Shown here one piece after another: positions 1 through 9,117 of a DNA stretch of 64,000 nucleotides. Origin of the DNA: Allofrancisella guangzhouensis (GTDB lineage Bacteria; Pseudomonadota; Gammaproteobacteria; Francisellales; Francisellaceae). Location of the stretch: assembly GCF_000815225.1 (NCBI RefSeq), contig NZ_CP010427.1, positions 992,001-1,056,000 of the forward strand. The letters run 5' to 3'. The stretch's first letter is position 1; each line of letters starts with the position of its first letter. A program made the position numbers and the translations under genes. A model generated the notes under the pieces. That model did not search any database. It saw only the letters and a program-made list of their open reading frames with translations, and was not told the origin of the DNA.

Positions 1-2109
1 ATATAATTTTTTTAACATTATCAATTGGGTTTTCAGTAATCTGAGATTTATACTTCTCTTTGGTGATATCAACTACTTCTTCAGCATCGTTAATGTTTAT
101 ATTGCTAGACCTGCTATTATTTTTGTTGCTTGAGCGTCTATCAGTATCGTCGTTTTTCTTATTTTTAGTATTACGCTCATTATTATAGTTGTTTTTATTA
201 TTACGTTGGTTGTTATCACGATCATGACGATTTTTATTATTACTATTAGTGCTATCGTCTTTATTTGTATTATTTAGAGGTTTATTACCTCCAATCTTCT
301 CTTTTTCATTATTCTCTTTATTTTTGTTATTAGGCTTACTATTTTTTTGTGAATTGTTTTCATTTAAATCTTTCTTATTTGGTTGAGTTTGAGGTGTTTC
401 TGATTTATCTTTAGTACCAAAGATAGCATTTGCTAACTTAGCAAATAAACTTTTTTTCTCAATTTTTGTTTCAAGTATTTCGGATTGTTGATCTTGTTGC
501 TGCTCTTCTTTCTTTTCAGAAACTTTAGTTTCAACAGTTTTAGTTAAATCAACAGCCGCAATTTTTTTCTTACCAGCTTTTGGTATTTCAAGATTATATA
601 CATCCTCGATGAGTTCTGGACTTGTACGGTTAGATTTGTAGCTTGCTCCCCAAATTCTTTGCATTTGGAATTTAGGAGATTCCATATTAAAGTTAGGGAT
701 GATAATAACCTTAACATTTGAGATTCTTTCAATATCAACTATATTTTCTCTTTTTTCATTTAGTATGTACGCAGCCATATCTACAGGGACTTGTACACGG
801 ATCTCATTAGTATCATCTTTCATTGCCTCAGCTCTGACTTTACGCAATATTGTAAGAGCTGTAGCTTGAGTAGTTTTTATAAAACCATGACCTTCACAAC
901 GAGGACATTTTTGCATTACACTTTCATTTATAGACGAACTTAGACGCTGTCTTGAGATTTCAACAAGTCCAAGTTTAGAAATACGAGACATTTGAATACG
1001 AGCCTTATCTTGCTGTAAAGCCTCCATCAGTTTTTCTTCAACTTGCTTTCTATTTGGATAGAAAGACATGTCAATAAAATCAACAATTACAAGTCCCCCA
1101 AGGTCTCTGATTCTAAGCTGTCTAGCAACTTCTTCAGCAGCTTCTAAATTTGTTTTAAATGCTGTAGTTTCAACATCTTCAGCTTTATTGGATCTTGAAG
1201 AATTTACATCTATAGCTACTAGAGCCTCAGTTGTATCTATCACTATAGAGCCACCTGAAGGTAGACGTATTTCTCTTTTGTACGCGTTTTCTATTTGTTG
1301 GTCGATGCCATGTTGAGTGAACAGAGGTAGTTCTTCATTGTATAATTTAACTTTGTTTATATCAAAGCTTTGTCTTAGTAAGCTAAGCTGTCTTTTGACA
1401 TCATCAAAGCATTCTTTGCTATCTACTATAATTTCTTTTACATCTTCTTTTAGATGATCTCTAACAGTTCTAACGATAATATCGCTTTCTTTGTGTAGTA
1501 ATGCAGGTTTTTTTATCTTATGGTAAGCTTGTGTGATAGATTGCCATAACTCTACTAGCGTATCAAAATCATGCTTTAATTCTCCAAAAGAACATTCCAC
1601 ACACGCTGTTCTAGCTATTACACTCATGTTTTTAGGGATATTTAAATCTTTTAGATATTTTTTTAATTTTTCTCTATCTTCTCCTTCAACGCGACGTGAA
1701 ATGCCACCACCTTCAGGGTTGTTTGGTAAAAGTACCATGTATGAGCCCGCTAGAGTGATGAAAGTAGTTAAGGCAGCACCTTTATCGCCACGCTCTTCTT
1801 TATCTATTTGTACTATTAGTTCTTGACCTTCAGATAAAAGATGAGCAATATTCTCTCCAGTAGGGGTATCTTTTAGATAGTATTCAGATACTTCTTTGAA
1901 TGGTAAGAAACCATTTTTCTCTTCACCATAATTTACAAAAATAGCATTTAAACTTGGCTCAATTCTTGATATATAACCTTTGTAAATATTAGCTTTTTTT
2001 TGTTCTCTATCAACATTTTCAATATCTAGGTCAATTAGTTTACCATTATCTAGAGTAGCAATTCTAATTTCTTCGCTATTTTTACTGTTAATTAGTATTT
2101 TTTTCATTT
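1..2109 (-). CDS. rne: Ribonuclease E (partial, C-terminus beyond window)
   Basis: This is the endoribonuclease that processes rRNA and tRNA and initiates mRNA decay at the inner membrane. The frame is open from an ATG at 2109 to the left edge (703 codons). The N-terminus carries the S1 RNA-binding domain, followed by the 5'-sensor/DNase I-like core with the catalytic aspartates in AIDVNSS and VDFIDM. The Zn-link motif CPRC follows near residue 405. After about residue 520 the protein becomes a low-complexity tail rich in Lys, Asn, Asp and Arg (repeated NNK/RNN runs), as expected for the disordered degradosome scaffold. The tail is cut by the window edge. The homologous RNase G lacks such a tail, so RNase E is the better name. 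Confidence 0.95.
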
Positions 2110-2366
2110 CTTAAATTCCTTAAATAAATAATATTCATAACTGACCTTTCAACGGGCCAGTTTGCTTTATTGTTGACCTCTGAGGTCTTTTAATTTAATC
2201 ACTATTTCTATAGTCTAAGCAGGTTTCATCACTTGTAAAATTAATCAGATTTACCATCTCTGATTAAAAGCTTAGGTGTATCAGTGATTTTGTTAAAATA
2301 CTATGTATGCAATTATTTGATATAATAGCAATATTGGCTATTAATTGAAAGAAATATTGGGATTAA
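2110..2366. promoter_or_regulatory. Divergent rne / cysteine desulfurase intergenic region with nested hairpins
   Basis: This 257-base divergent spacer holds the rne leader (minus strand) and the desulfurase promoter (plus strand). A 9-bp stem with a 9-base loop (2241-2249 with 2259-2267) is enclosed by CTAAGC (2215-2220) pairing with GCTTAG (2270-2275). Read on the minus strand, the inner stem is followed by TTTT. Nearer rne, GACCT-CTG-AGGTC (2175-2187) forms a second small hairpin. A TATAAT at 2321-2326 is a plausible -10 for the plus-strand gene, although no well-spaced -35 is visible. A structured rne leader would fit the known leader-mediated autoregulation of RNase E in enterics; that link is an inference. 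Confidence 0.4.
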
Positions 2367-3539
2367 ATGAGTTTTATCTATCTAGATTATGCTGCTACGA
2401 CGCCTTTAAGCAAAACAGTTAAAAATAAACTTATAGACTATATAAATAATGATGATAGCTATTTTTTTAATTCAGGGTCATCTACCTATGAAAAAGCTAA
2501 AAATATAAGTGATCAGATCGAGCTAGCAAGAGCAGATATTGCTAAAACTTTAGGGGTTTTAAATAGAGAGATAATATTCACATCAGGAGCTACTGAATCA
2601 AACAATTTAGCTATAAAAGGTATCGTCCAAGCTTATCAAGATAAAGGAAAACATATAATCACATCTAAGGCTGAGCATAAGGCTGTTTTAGATGTTTGTA
2701 AATATCTAGAAACTCAAGGGTGTAAAGTAACTTATTTAGAGGTCGATAGTAGGGGTAGAGTAGATACTTTGGACCTTGAAAAAGCTATTACTGAACAAAC
2801 TATCTTAGTAAGCTTAATGGCTGTAAATAATGAGTTAGGTACTATGAATGATCTAATTAAAATAGGAGAGATTACTAAACGTAATATGGTATTTTTTCAT
2901 GTGGATGCCGCTCAGGGTTATGGTAAAGTAAATTTAGATATTAAAGCTATGAATATTGATTTGTTATCAGTGTCTGGACATAAAATATATTCTCCCAAAG
3001 GAGTAGGTTTTTTGTATGTAAGATCAAGGGTTCCTAGAGTTAAGTTGGTAAAACAAATTCATGGTGGCACTCAGGAGTTTGGTATACGAGCTGGGACATT
3101 GCCTAACTATCAGATTTTTGCGTTAGCTGAAGCTTGTAAAGATATATTTACTCATAAGGAGGAAAATTATAGGCATATTATTAAGCTGCGTGATATGTTT
3201 TTAGAGCAGCTTAGCAAAATTGAGAATATAAAAATAAACACAGATTTACAAAATAGCTACCCAGGTATTTTAAATGTAACTATTAAGGGGGTAAAAGCAG
3301 AAACTTTATTAGCTATGCTTGATGAGGTTTGTTTATCAATGGGATCAGCTTGTAATTCTAAAGCAATAGAGCCATCACACGTTTTAAGAGCAATAGGTTT
3401 AAATACAGAGGAAGCTGATAGTACGATTAGGGTTTCTTTTGGTTTACCAACAACTGAAAAAGAAGTTATTAAAGCAGTAAGTTTTATAAAAGAAAAAGTA
3501 AGAATTTTAAGGATGTTGTCACCATTTAGTACGTTTTAG
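2367..3539 (+). CDS. Cysteine desulfurase, IscS/NifS type
   Basis: A PLP-dependent enzyme that takes sulfur from L-cysteine as a persulfide for Fe-S clusters or tRNA thiolation. It is a 390-residue class V aminotransferase fold. It opens with YLDYAATTP, has the PLP lysine in SVSGHKIYSPKG (Lys206) and the mobile-loop catalytic cysteine in GSACNS (Cys329), with the R.S.G.PTTEKE C-terminal signature. The length and the Lys/Cys positions match IscS closely. It is followed at once by a small IscU-like protein and recO rather than by a full isc operon (no iscU, iscA, hscBA or fdx here). It may therefore be a specialised paralogue. The iscS symbol is withheld for that reason. Confidence 0.88.
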   Translation: MSFIYLDYAATTPLSKTVKNKLIDYINNDDSYFFNSGSSTYEKAKNISDQIELARADIAKTLGVLNREIIFTSGATESNNLAIKGIVQAYQDKGKHIITSKAEHKAVLDVCKYLETQGCKVTYLEVDSRGRVDTLDLEKAITEQTILVSLMAVNNELGTMNDLIKIGEITKRNMVFFHVDAAQGYGKVNLDIKAMNIDLLSVSGHKIYSPKGVGFLYVRSRVPRVKLVKQIHGGTQEFGIRAGTLPNYQIFALAEACKDIFTHKEENYRHIIKLRDMFLEQLSKIENIKINTDLQNSYPGILNVTIKGVKAETLLAMLDEVCLSMGSACNSKAIEPSHVLRAIGLNTEEADSTIRVSFGLPTTEKEVIKAVSFIKEKVRILRMLSPFSTF

Positions 3540-3604
3540 ATTATTCTAAGTAGTGGGGAGAGGCATTATTTGATCTATACTACAAATATAGGAGTTAAGG
3601 CAAA

Positions 3605-3928
3605 GTGTATAATAGTTTAATAAAAGAAATGTTGACAAAATTATCAAAAGAAGATGCTGAAATTTTACCTACGCAAATAAGATATAAAGTTGGTGATAGC
3701 TTTTCTACGGTAGAAGTTTATATAAGTAAAGAAAGAATTTCTTTTAAAGTTTTCGGAGACGCATACATAGTTGCTATGGTAAAATGGCTACAGCTAAGGC
3801 TACAAGGTGGCGAAAATATCGAAAAAATCTCTATAGAGTATTTGATAGAGTTATTTGAATTACCTGAAGTAAAATATAGAAATGCTATACAACTCATAGA
3901 ATTAATAGAGAAATTAAATGAAAGATAA
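3605..3928 (+). CDS. IscU/NifU-like protein with no cysteines
   Basis: A 107-residue protein starting at a GTG with AGGAG about ten bases upstream. Its middle and C-terminus follow the IscU/NifU scaffold pattern: an FKVFGDAY segment stands where IscU has FKTYGCGS, and LPEVKYRNA stands where IscU has LPPVKIHCS, followed by the terminal amphipathic helix. Both cluster-ligand cysteines are replaced (Asp and Asn) and the whole protein contains no cysteine. It therefore cannot assemble a cluster by the usual chemistry. It follows the desulfurase gene by 65 bases and overlaps recO by 11 bases. It could be an accessory partner of the desulfurase. The family call rests on pattern alignment by eye and is moderate. 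Confidence 0.55.
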   Translation: MYNSLIKEMLTKLSKEDAEILPTQIRYKVGDSFSTVEVYISKERISFKVFGDAYIVAMVKWLQLRLQGGENIEKISIEYLIELFELPEVKYRNAIQLIELIEKLNER

Positions 3929-4619
3929 GCTCTATGATTTTTACATATTACACCAGCGTAAATATAAGGAAAACTCTTTACTAGTTTCCATATTTACAAG
4001 TGAATTTGGTAAACTTTCTGGGATCATAAGAACTAATAAAAAACAGCAGAACTTATATCAGCCATTAACTAAATTACAAGGTCAGATTCGTTTTTCTAAA
4101 AGAGATACAGGTTTAAATAAAATTTATAACATAGAGTTTGTAGACTCTTTTTATAAAAAATCATATATTAATCTTTTAGCTTTACAGTATATAAATGAGC
4201 TTATTTTTTTACTTTTAAGTTATTCTCATGAGGATGACACCCTTTTTAAAAAATATGATTTTATGGTTAGTAATATGAATGATGATAATTATAAATATTT
4301 GTTGAGGTTTTTTGAGTTGGAACTTTTAGAGAGCTTAGGACAAGGTGTTTACGTTGAGCAAGACCTTGATGGCTACAATATAGAGCCAGCTAAAGATTAT
4401 GATGTTTTATTTACTGGGTTTAGAGAATCTATGATAGCAGTTACTAACTCTGTTAAAGGATTAAACCTTATGAAAATAAGAGAACCACTTTACAAATGGT
4501 CAGAACAAGATTTAAAAACTATATCTAGAATTACAAGACTAAAGTTAGATGGTATTTTGGCAGGTAAGCAACTTAAAAGCAGAAAACTTTTATTGGATTA
4601 TTTAAATTTAAAGAGATGA
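3918..4619 (+). CDS. recO: DNA repair protein RecO
   Basis: RecO loads RecA onto SSB-coated single-stranded DNA in the RecFOR pathway of gap repair and anneals complementary strands. The 233-residue product has the N-terminal OB fold (YDFYILHQRKYKENSLLVSI, then FGKLSGIIR) and a helical C-terminal domain, close to the usual 230-250 residues. The zinc-finger cysteines of some RecO proteins are absent, as in many gammaproteobacterial forms. It overlaps the preceding IscU-like gene by 11 bases. Its 3' end overlaps the convergent DedA gene by 12 bases. recF lies 2.5 kb away on the other strand. Confidence 0.9.
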   Translation: MKDKLYDFYILHQRKYKENSLLVSIFTSEFGKLSGIIRTNKKQQNLYQPLTKLQGQIRFSKRDTGLNKIYNIEFVDSFYKKSYINLLALQYINELIFLLLSYSHEDDTLFKKYDFMVSNMNDDNYKYLLRFFELELLESLGQGVYVEQDLDGYNIEPAKDYDVLFTGFRESMIAVTNSVKGLNLMKIREPLYKWSEQDLKTISRITRLKLDGILAGKQLKSRKLLLDYLNLKR

Positions 4620-5267
4620 GTTATTTGCTGAAAATTTGCTTCTTAAAGCTTTGATAAAAGATATTGTAGGTGGAATTAAAGAAATAACAACTATCAAAAT
4701 TATAAATAAACCAAAGTATTTTCTTACAAAAGCATTATTACTAAACCAGAAAGCTATATATATTATAGAGTATACCCAAATAAAAGCACCTACTGCTCCT
4801 AATGCTACAAATTTGACATAATTCATTTTACTCATACCAGCAGTGAAAGGTAGTAGAGTTCTAATTAATGGTGTAAATCTAGCAATAATTATTGCTCTAC
4901 CTCCGTACTTGTTAAAAAAATTTTGAGCTTTAAGAAGGTGAGCTGTTTTTAATATTTTAGCATCATCTTTAAAAATTCTTTTACCAATTAGCCTACCTAA
5001 GAAATAGTTACACGAGTCTCCGCAAATAGCAGCTAAGACTAAAATAGGAGCAATTAGATGAACATTTAATGTAGTAACAGCACCTGTTAATCCAACTGCA
5101 AAAAGTAGTGAATCACCAGGTAAAAATGGTGTAACTACTAGTCCAGTTTCACAAAATATGACTATGAAAAGTAGTAGATAAGTCCAGTCGCCCAATATGT
5201 TAATATAAGTGCTTACAAACTCATCTAAGTGTAAGATAATATGCAACAATGCTGTAATAGTGTCCAT
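4608..5267 (-). CDS. DedA family membrane protein (first paralogue)
   Basis: A 219-residue inner-membrane protein of the DedA/SNARE-associated (VTT) superfamily. Members are proton-dependent transporters or scramblases, several of which recycle undecaprenyl phosphate. Visible hallmarks are the acidic residues in FCETGLVVTPFLPGDSLLFAVG, the GDSCNYFLGRLIG segment, and the arginines in ARFTPLIRTLLPFTAGM. Several hydrophobic helices span the rest and the C-terminus is basic. It is followed upstream by a second DedA gene on the same strand with about 55 bases between them. The two share the same motif order, so they look like an ancestral tandem duplication. The substrate cannot be read from the sequence. 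Confidence 0.88.
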   Translation of the reverse strand: MDTITALLHIILHLDEFVSTYINILGDWTYLLLFIVIFCETGLVVTPFLPGDSLLFAVGLTGAVTTLNVHLIAPILVLAAICGDSCNYFLGRLIGKRIFKDDAKILKTAHLLKAQNFFNKYGGRAIIIARFTPLIRTLLPFTAGMSKMNYVKFVALGAVGAFIWVYSIIYIAFWFSNNAFVRKYFGLFIILIVVISLIPPTISFIKALRSKFSANNSSL

Positions 5268-5322
5268 TAATAAACTTTTTAAACGGTTTAGCTTTAGATT
5301 ATAGAAAAATAATTATCAAAGG

Positions 5323-5949
5323 TTAAGATCTTTTTGTTTTTATTTTATTAAAGATATACTTTAATATCATTTGTCCTATAACTGCAACTATTACAATCAT
5401 AATTATCAAACTTAAATTTTCTTTTATATATTTATTTTCACTAAAAAAATAAACAGTGTAAGTGATAGAAAAAGACCAGATAATAGCTGAAATTGAACCT
5501 AAGATAACAAATCTAGTGTAATTCATCCTACTAATCCCAGCTACGAAAGGTGTTAATGTTCTTACAAAAGCAATAAAACGTGAAAATATGATTGCTTTAG
5601 TCCCATTTTTTTCTAAAAATAATTTGGTTTTTTCTAAATATGCAGATTTAAGTATAGGAGCATGTGGGCGGAACATCTTTTCACCTATAAGCTTGCCTGT
5701 GATATAGTTGCAAGAGTCACCAATTATAGCAGCTACACATATTGTAAAAACAGCCGTATGGATATTAATATTAGTTGCAGCCGCTGTTAAACCGATCGTG
5801 AAGAGTAAAGAATCTCCAGGAAAAAATATTCCTAAAACTATACCAGTTTCACAGAATATAATTATAAAGAGTAAAATATAAAACCACACTCCTAGAGTGT
5901 CAACAAAATAGTTTATATAAGAGTTAAAATGTATTATAAACTCAAACAT
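5323..5949 (-). CDS. DedA family membrane protein (second paralogue)
   Basis: Paralogue of the adjacent DedA protein, with FCETGIVLGIFFPGDSLLFTIG, GDSCNYITGKLIG and SRFIAFVRTLTPFVAGISRMNY in the same order. I place the start at the ATG at 5949 (208 residues). GGAG lies seven bases before it, and the resulting N-terminus (MFEFIIHF) matches the paralogue. An in-frame ATG at 5991 would add 14 polar residues and lie deep inside the bolA gene. The chosen start overlaps the bolA stop by eight bases, suggesting translational coupling with bolA. The role is presumably lipid-carrier or envelope homeostasis, as for other DedA proteins. Confidence 0.87.
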   Translation of the reverse strand: MFEFIIHFNSYINYFVDTLGVWFYILLFIIIFCETGIVLGIFFPGDSLLFTIGLTAAATNINIHTAVFTICVAAIIGDSCNYITGKLIGEKMFRPHAPILKSAYLEKTKLFLEKNGTKAIIFSRFIAFVRTLTPFVAGISRMNYTRFVILGSISAIIWSFSITYTVYFFSENKYIKENLSLIIMIVIVAVIGQMILKYIFNKIKTKRS

Positions 5950-6220
5950 CGACTTGCTCCGGTTTAATTTTAATAGATAAGGCGTGCACATATGCCATTA
6001 AATCACCAAGAGATGCATATACCTGCTTATGTGATGATAATTTGGAAATAGAGTTAAGTTTATTAGATTCTATTTCTAGAAATAAGTGATACTTTCCTTC
6101 GGTATAACTTTTGTGTTTAACATGTTTGTAAGTTTCATCGCTGATTTTAATATTTGCTTTAGAATCAAGTTTAGATAATATACATTGCTCTATTTGATCT
6201 ACTAAAGTCGAAATATCCAT
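5942..6220 (-). CDS. BolA family protein
   Basis: A 92-residue BolA-like protein. The family has a class II KH-like fold and works with monothiol glutaredoxins in Fe-S trafficking or as a DNA-binding regulator of morphology genes. The pattern is IEQCILSKLDSKANIKISDE, then HLFLEIESNK, then KLSSHKQVYASLGDLM, ending in VHALSIKI. This matches the BolA core in which an H[RK].VY segment is followed by the VHAL helix. The start ATG abuts the fau stop codon directly and the end overlaps the downstream dedA start, so fau-bolA-dedA read as one operon. The assignment is by motif; overall similarity is modest. Confidence 0.7.
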   Translation of the reverse strand: MDISTLVDQIEQCILSKLDSKANIKISDETYKHVKHKSYTEGKYHLFLEIESNKLNSISKLSSHKQVYASLGDLMAYVHALSIKIKPEQVDV

Positions 6221-6766
6221 TTATAGAATCCTTGTTGGGGTAATTATTACATCAAGTTGTATGTCATGTCTATCTATGATGATATCATTATTTTGTTGTT
6301 CATCAAAGGCTATACCTATACTTAATGGGTAATTAAAAATTTTTTTGAAATGTAAAGAATAGTCATAAAACCCACCACCCATACCCATACGGTATTTTTG
6401 TTTATTGAATCCTACTAACGGGATTATTATTATATCAAGCTCCCAAGGTGCTATAACTTTAGTTATCGAGTATATGGGTTCATTAATCTTATATTTGTTT
6501 TTGTAATACAATTTATTGTCTTTTACAAACCATAATCCATGTTTGATAAAGGGATGTATTATTGGTAGATAAACTTCAAAATTATTATTTATAGTTTTTG
6601 TGTTAACTTCATCCTTTAAAGATAGGAAGCTAGCGATTCTAGGAATTGTAAAATTTTGGTTTATGTATTTAATAACTTTACTAGCAATATCTTCAGATAA
6701 TAGATCTTTATTGGGAAGGCTATTACGTATTTGTAATAGTTGTTTACGTATTTGTGACTTATTCAT
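6221..6766 (-). CDS. fau: 5-formyltetrahydrofolate cyclo-ligase
   Basis: This enzyme converts 5-formyl-THF to 5,10-methenyl-THF using ATP. The 181-residue product has the N-terminal KSQIRKQLLQIRN helix, an early LSLKDEVNT segment and the family signature RMGMGGGFYDYSL. It lies directly downstream of the 6S RNA gene. The ssrS-fau (ygfA) pairing is conserved across gammaproteobacteria and supports both calls. In enterics, fau is co-transcribed with 6S RNA; here the ATG lies 10 bases past the predicted 6S 3' end, which fits the same arrangement. Confidence 0.92.
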   Translation of the reverse strand: MNKSQIRKQLLQIRNSLPNKDLLSEDIASKVIKYINQNFTIPRIASFLSLKDEVNTKTINNNFEVYLPIIHPFIKHGLWFVKDNKLYYKNKYKINEPIYSITKVIAPWELDIIIIPLVGFNKQKYRMGMGGGFYDYSLHFKKIFNYPLSIGIAFDEQQNNDIIIDRHDIQLDVIITPTRIL

Positions 6767-6776
6767 GAATAAATTA

Positions 6777-6970
6777 GCTATCCAGGTTACCGTTTTGGTT
6801 CAATGTTCTTGATCCCTGTGGTATCAAGTGGGTGTCATAGTTCCACCGTTGGGCTTCTTTGCTAATATCTAAAAGATACCAAAGCTTGCTCTCTAGGTAA
6901 AACACCAAAACTCCCTTTAGTAAAACTATCGGCTCAAGATTGTAACCAAATTACAAATAACCCAGACAGC
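6777..6970 (-). ncRNA. ssrS: 6S RNA (ssrS)
   Basis: 6S RNA binds the housekeeping sigma-70 holoenzyme by mimicking an open promoter and represses transcription in stationary phase. The minus strand here can fold as one long interrupted hairpin. The 5' end GCTGTC..GGTTA pairs with the 3' end TAACC..GATAGC. Conserved 6S features follow: CTTGAGCCGATAG just inside the 5' arm and CTTGATACCACAGGGATCAAG-like pairing and TTGAACC in the 3' arm. The position directly upstream of fau is the classic gammaproteobacterial location. The predicted length, about 194 bases, is typical. Ends are estimated from the closing stem. Confidence 0.87.
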
Positions 6971-6985
6971 TAAACTTATGTATCT

Positions 6986-7015
6986 ATTATAAGATAATTT
7001 GATTTTAGTGTGCAA
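6986..7015 (-). promoter_or_regulatory. Sigma-70 promoter of 6S RNA
   Basis: Read on the minus strand, TTGCAC (complement of 7010-7015) and a perfect TATAAT (complement of 6986-6991) are separated by 18 bases. The predicted transcription start would be about 8-10 bases before the closing stem of the 6S RNA, implying a short processed 5' leader. This is the best-formed promoter I saw in the window. Confidence 0.75.
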
Positions 7016-7135
7016 GAGTATAATAGTAAATATATAAAAATATTTATACTTATTTTAGTCAGGGTTTTTATATCTACGCAGTAAAACTCCCATGCAAATG
7101 CGAAACTATTTTAGCAAGCTTACGTATATTGTCAC

Positions 7136-8194
7136 TCAAGAGTCTTTGATAATTATAATATGGCTATCTTGTTCTATAAAATCTATAATTTTATTTTCTT
7201 CAGTAGTAGTTATAAAAACTTGAGAACTTAATTTCTTTAGATAATCAAATAACGTTTGAGTGTGATTATTGTCTAGTTCGGAAGTTATATCGTCTATTAA
7301 ATAGATACATTTATTTTCATTTTCAAGGTTATGGAGTTCTCCTTGGGCTAACTTGATAGCACAAATAACTAGTTTTTGCTGGCCCCTTGAGAATATATCT
7401 TGTATGGGTTTGTTGTTTATGGTTAAAACGATATCAGCTTTATGTGGTCCATGGTTAGTTATTTTATATTTGTTGTCATAGTTGTACGATTCTGTTAGAA
7501 CCTCTGTTAGGCTTTTATCACTATTCCAACCGCGGTAATATTCTATATTTAATTGTAGGTCCGAATTAAACTTAGCAAGTATTTCGTAGATTTTAGGCTT
7601 TAGTTTTGTAAAGTAAGTTTGCCTTTTTAGGTCAAGGATATTGCCAAATTCATTAAGTTTTTTATCTATACTGACTATGTAAGTATGAGGATAGTTTTGT
7701 TTTAGAGCAGAGTTCCTCTGCTTGACAAGAAATTTGGTTTGTTGCCATATTTTTAGAAAAGTTTTATCAAGATAAAAAGCACCCCAATCAAGAATTTTGC
7801 ACCGTTGCTGGACCCCAGAATTAATTAAATTAAAAGCTTCAGGATTGATTAGTTGTATAGGTAGATTTCTAGTAATTTCAGCATGATTTTTTTGTATTTC
7901 TAAGTTAAGTTTAGAAATACTACCACCATTTTTTTTACGTGATATAGCTACTGTTATTTCATCAGGATTATAAGCTTTTGCAAATATGATAAACTCATCA
8001 GCATCAAGGTTTACTATTCTATTTAGCTGAGAGCTACGAAATGACCTACTATGAGATAAAAAATATATAGCCTCAAGTATAGAAGTTTTTCCAGAACCAT
8101 TTTTGCCAATGATAAAGTTGATATTAGAGCTAAAATCAAAACTTTTAGATTGTATATTTCTAAAATTTTGAAGTCGTAAATTAGATATATACAT
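7136..8194 (-). CDS. recF: DNA replication and repair protein RecF
   Basis: RecF is an SMC-like ABC ATPase that, with RecO and RecR, directs RecA to single-strand gaps. The 352-residue product begins [14 protein letters not shown] and has Walker [10 protein letters not shown] near residue 30. The ABC signature region is FSRGQQKLV and Walker B/D-loop is [12 protein letters not shown] near residues 300-312, all in RecF order and spacing. It is not next to dnaN or gyrB as in many genomes but two bases downstream of tatD, so the two genes share a transcript. Confidence 0.93.
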   Translation of the reverse strand: MYISNLRLQNFRNIQSKSFDFSSNINFIIGKNGSGKTSILEAIYFLSHSRSFRSSQLNRIVNLDADEFIIFAKAYNPDEITVAISRKKNGGSISKLNLEIQKNHAEITRNLPIQLINPEAFNLINSGVQQRCKILDWGAFYLDKTFLKIWQQTKFLVKQRNSALKQNYPHTYIVSIDKKLNEFGNILDLKRQTYFTKLKPKIYEILAKFNSDLQLNIEYYRGWNSDKSLTEVLTESYNYDNKYKITNHGPHKADIVLTINNKPIQDIFSRGQQKLVICAIKLAQGELHNLENENKCIYLIDDITSELDNNHTQTLFDYLKKLSSQVFITTTEENKIIDFIEQDSHIIIIKDS

Positions 8195-8196
8195 TT

Positions 8197-8943
8197 TTAG
8201 ATAAACTCTAGACTAGTATTATAAATTTGTTGTTTTAGTATAGCAGGGTTTAGTTCATAAACATTACTTACAAGCTCAAAAATTCTAGGTATGTTTTTGG
8301 GTGTATTAGTAATTTGGCGTTCTGCGTAAAGTTGCATATCTGGGGAATCTGTTTCTAAAACTATATTTTTTGAGTCTATACTTTTTAAGGTTTGCTTTAA
8401 CTTTGAATATGGGTGTGAAATAATACCACCTATGCCTAGCTTAAAGCCAAGGTCAATATATGTTTTTGCTATATCAGTATTAGTATTAAAAGCATGAATT
8501 ATACCACCATTGTTAAAGTTAGTGTCTTTTATAATCTTTATAATTTCATTATGAGATTTAACAGAGTGAATAATAACTTTTTTGTTGAGATTTTTTGCAA
8601 CATTAATTTGACTTTTAAAAAAATCAAGTTGCTTATCAAAATTTTGTACCCGTTTATCTAGCCCAATCTCACCAATAAGTTTTGTTTTAGTACTTTGGGT
8701 ATATTCTTCTAATTTTTTAATATCATAATTTTGATGTAAGTCTATAAAAGCAGGGTGTAAACCAAAACATACATAAACGTTAGCAAAATGTTTGCGTATA
8801 GTTAATAATTTATCCCAACACGAGCTTTTAGTTGCTGGATTTATGAAGCTTTTAATTCCAAGTTTACCACACTCAGTAATCAAATTTTGTCGGTTCTTAT
8901 CAAAAACAGCAAAATCTAAGTGGCAATGAGAGTCGATAAACAT
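8197..8943 (-). CDS. TatD family metal-dependent hydrolase
   Basis: A 248-residue amidohydrolase-fold protein of the TatD/YcfH/YjjV family, Mg2+-dependent nucleases with 3'-5' exonuclease or AP endonuclease activity. The metal-binding FIDSHCHLD motif is at the N-terminus. A GEIGLD segment lies near residue 91, [10 protein letters not shown] near 125, IIHAFNTN near 147 and LETDSPD near 196-202, in family order. The protein is slightly shorter than E. coli TatD. Which of the three subfamilies it belongs to cannot be settled here. Confidence 0.88.
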   Translation of the reverse strand: MFIDSHCHLDFAVFDKNRQNLITECGKLGIKSFINPATKSSCWDKLLTIRKHFANVYVCFGLHPAFIDLHQNYDIKKLEEYTQSTKTKLIGEIGLDKRVQNFDKQLDFFKSQINVAKNLNKKVIIHSVKSHNEIIKIIKDTNFNNGGIIHAFNTNTDIAKTYIDLGFKLGIGGIISHPYSKLKQTLKSIDSKNIVLETDSPDMQLYAERQITNTPKNIPRIFELVSNVYELNPAILKQQIYNTSLEFI

Positions 8944-9117
8944 ATTAGTTTTGTTAAAATCTTATACAGATTGAGTTATAATACACCAAGTTATCCAGAT
9001 ATTATAGTTAAGCTAATTTAGGGGTATGAGATTTGATTTAAATGTATTTATTACATTTTGAAAAACTCAGAGCATTTAGAATTAGCTATAAGATAAAGTT
9101 TATTAAAGGTTTTATAA

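Noticed and set aside
5323-5991. Longer second DedA protein starting at 5991
   Set aside because: The extra 14 residues overlap bolA, have no ribosome-binding site and are absent from the paralogue; the ATG at 5949 has GGAG at proper spacing.
5942-6220. ZapA-like cell division protein, expected from the position near fau and 6S RNA
   Set aside because: The sequence lacks the ZapA helices and instead shows the BolA core with HKQVY and VHAL.
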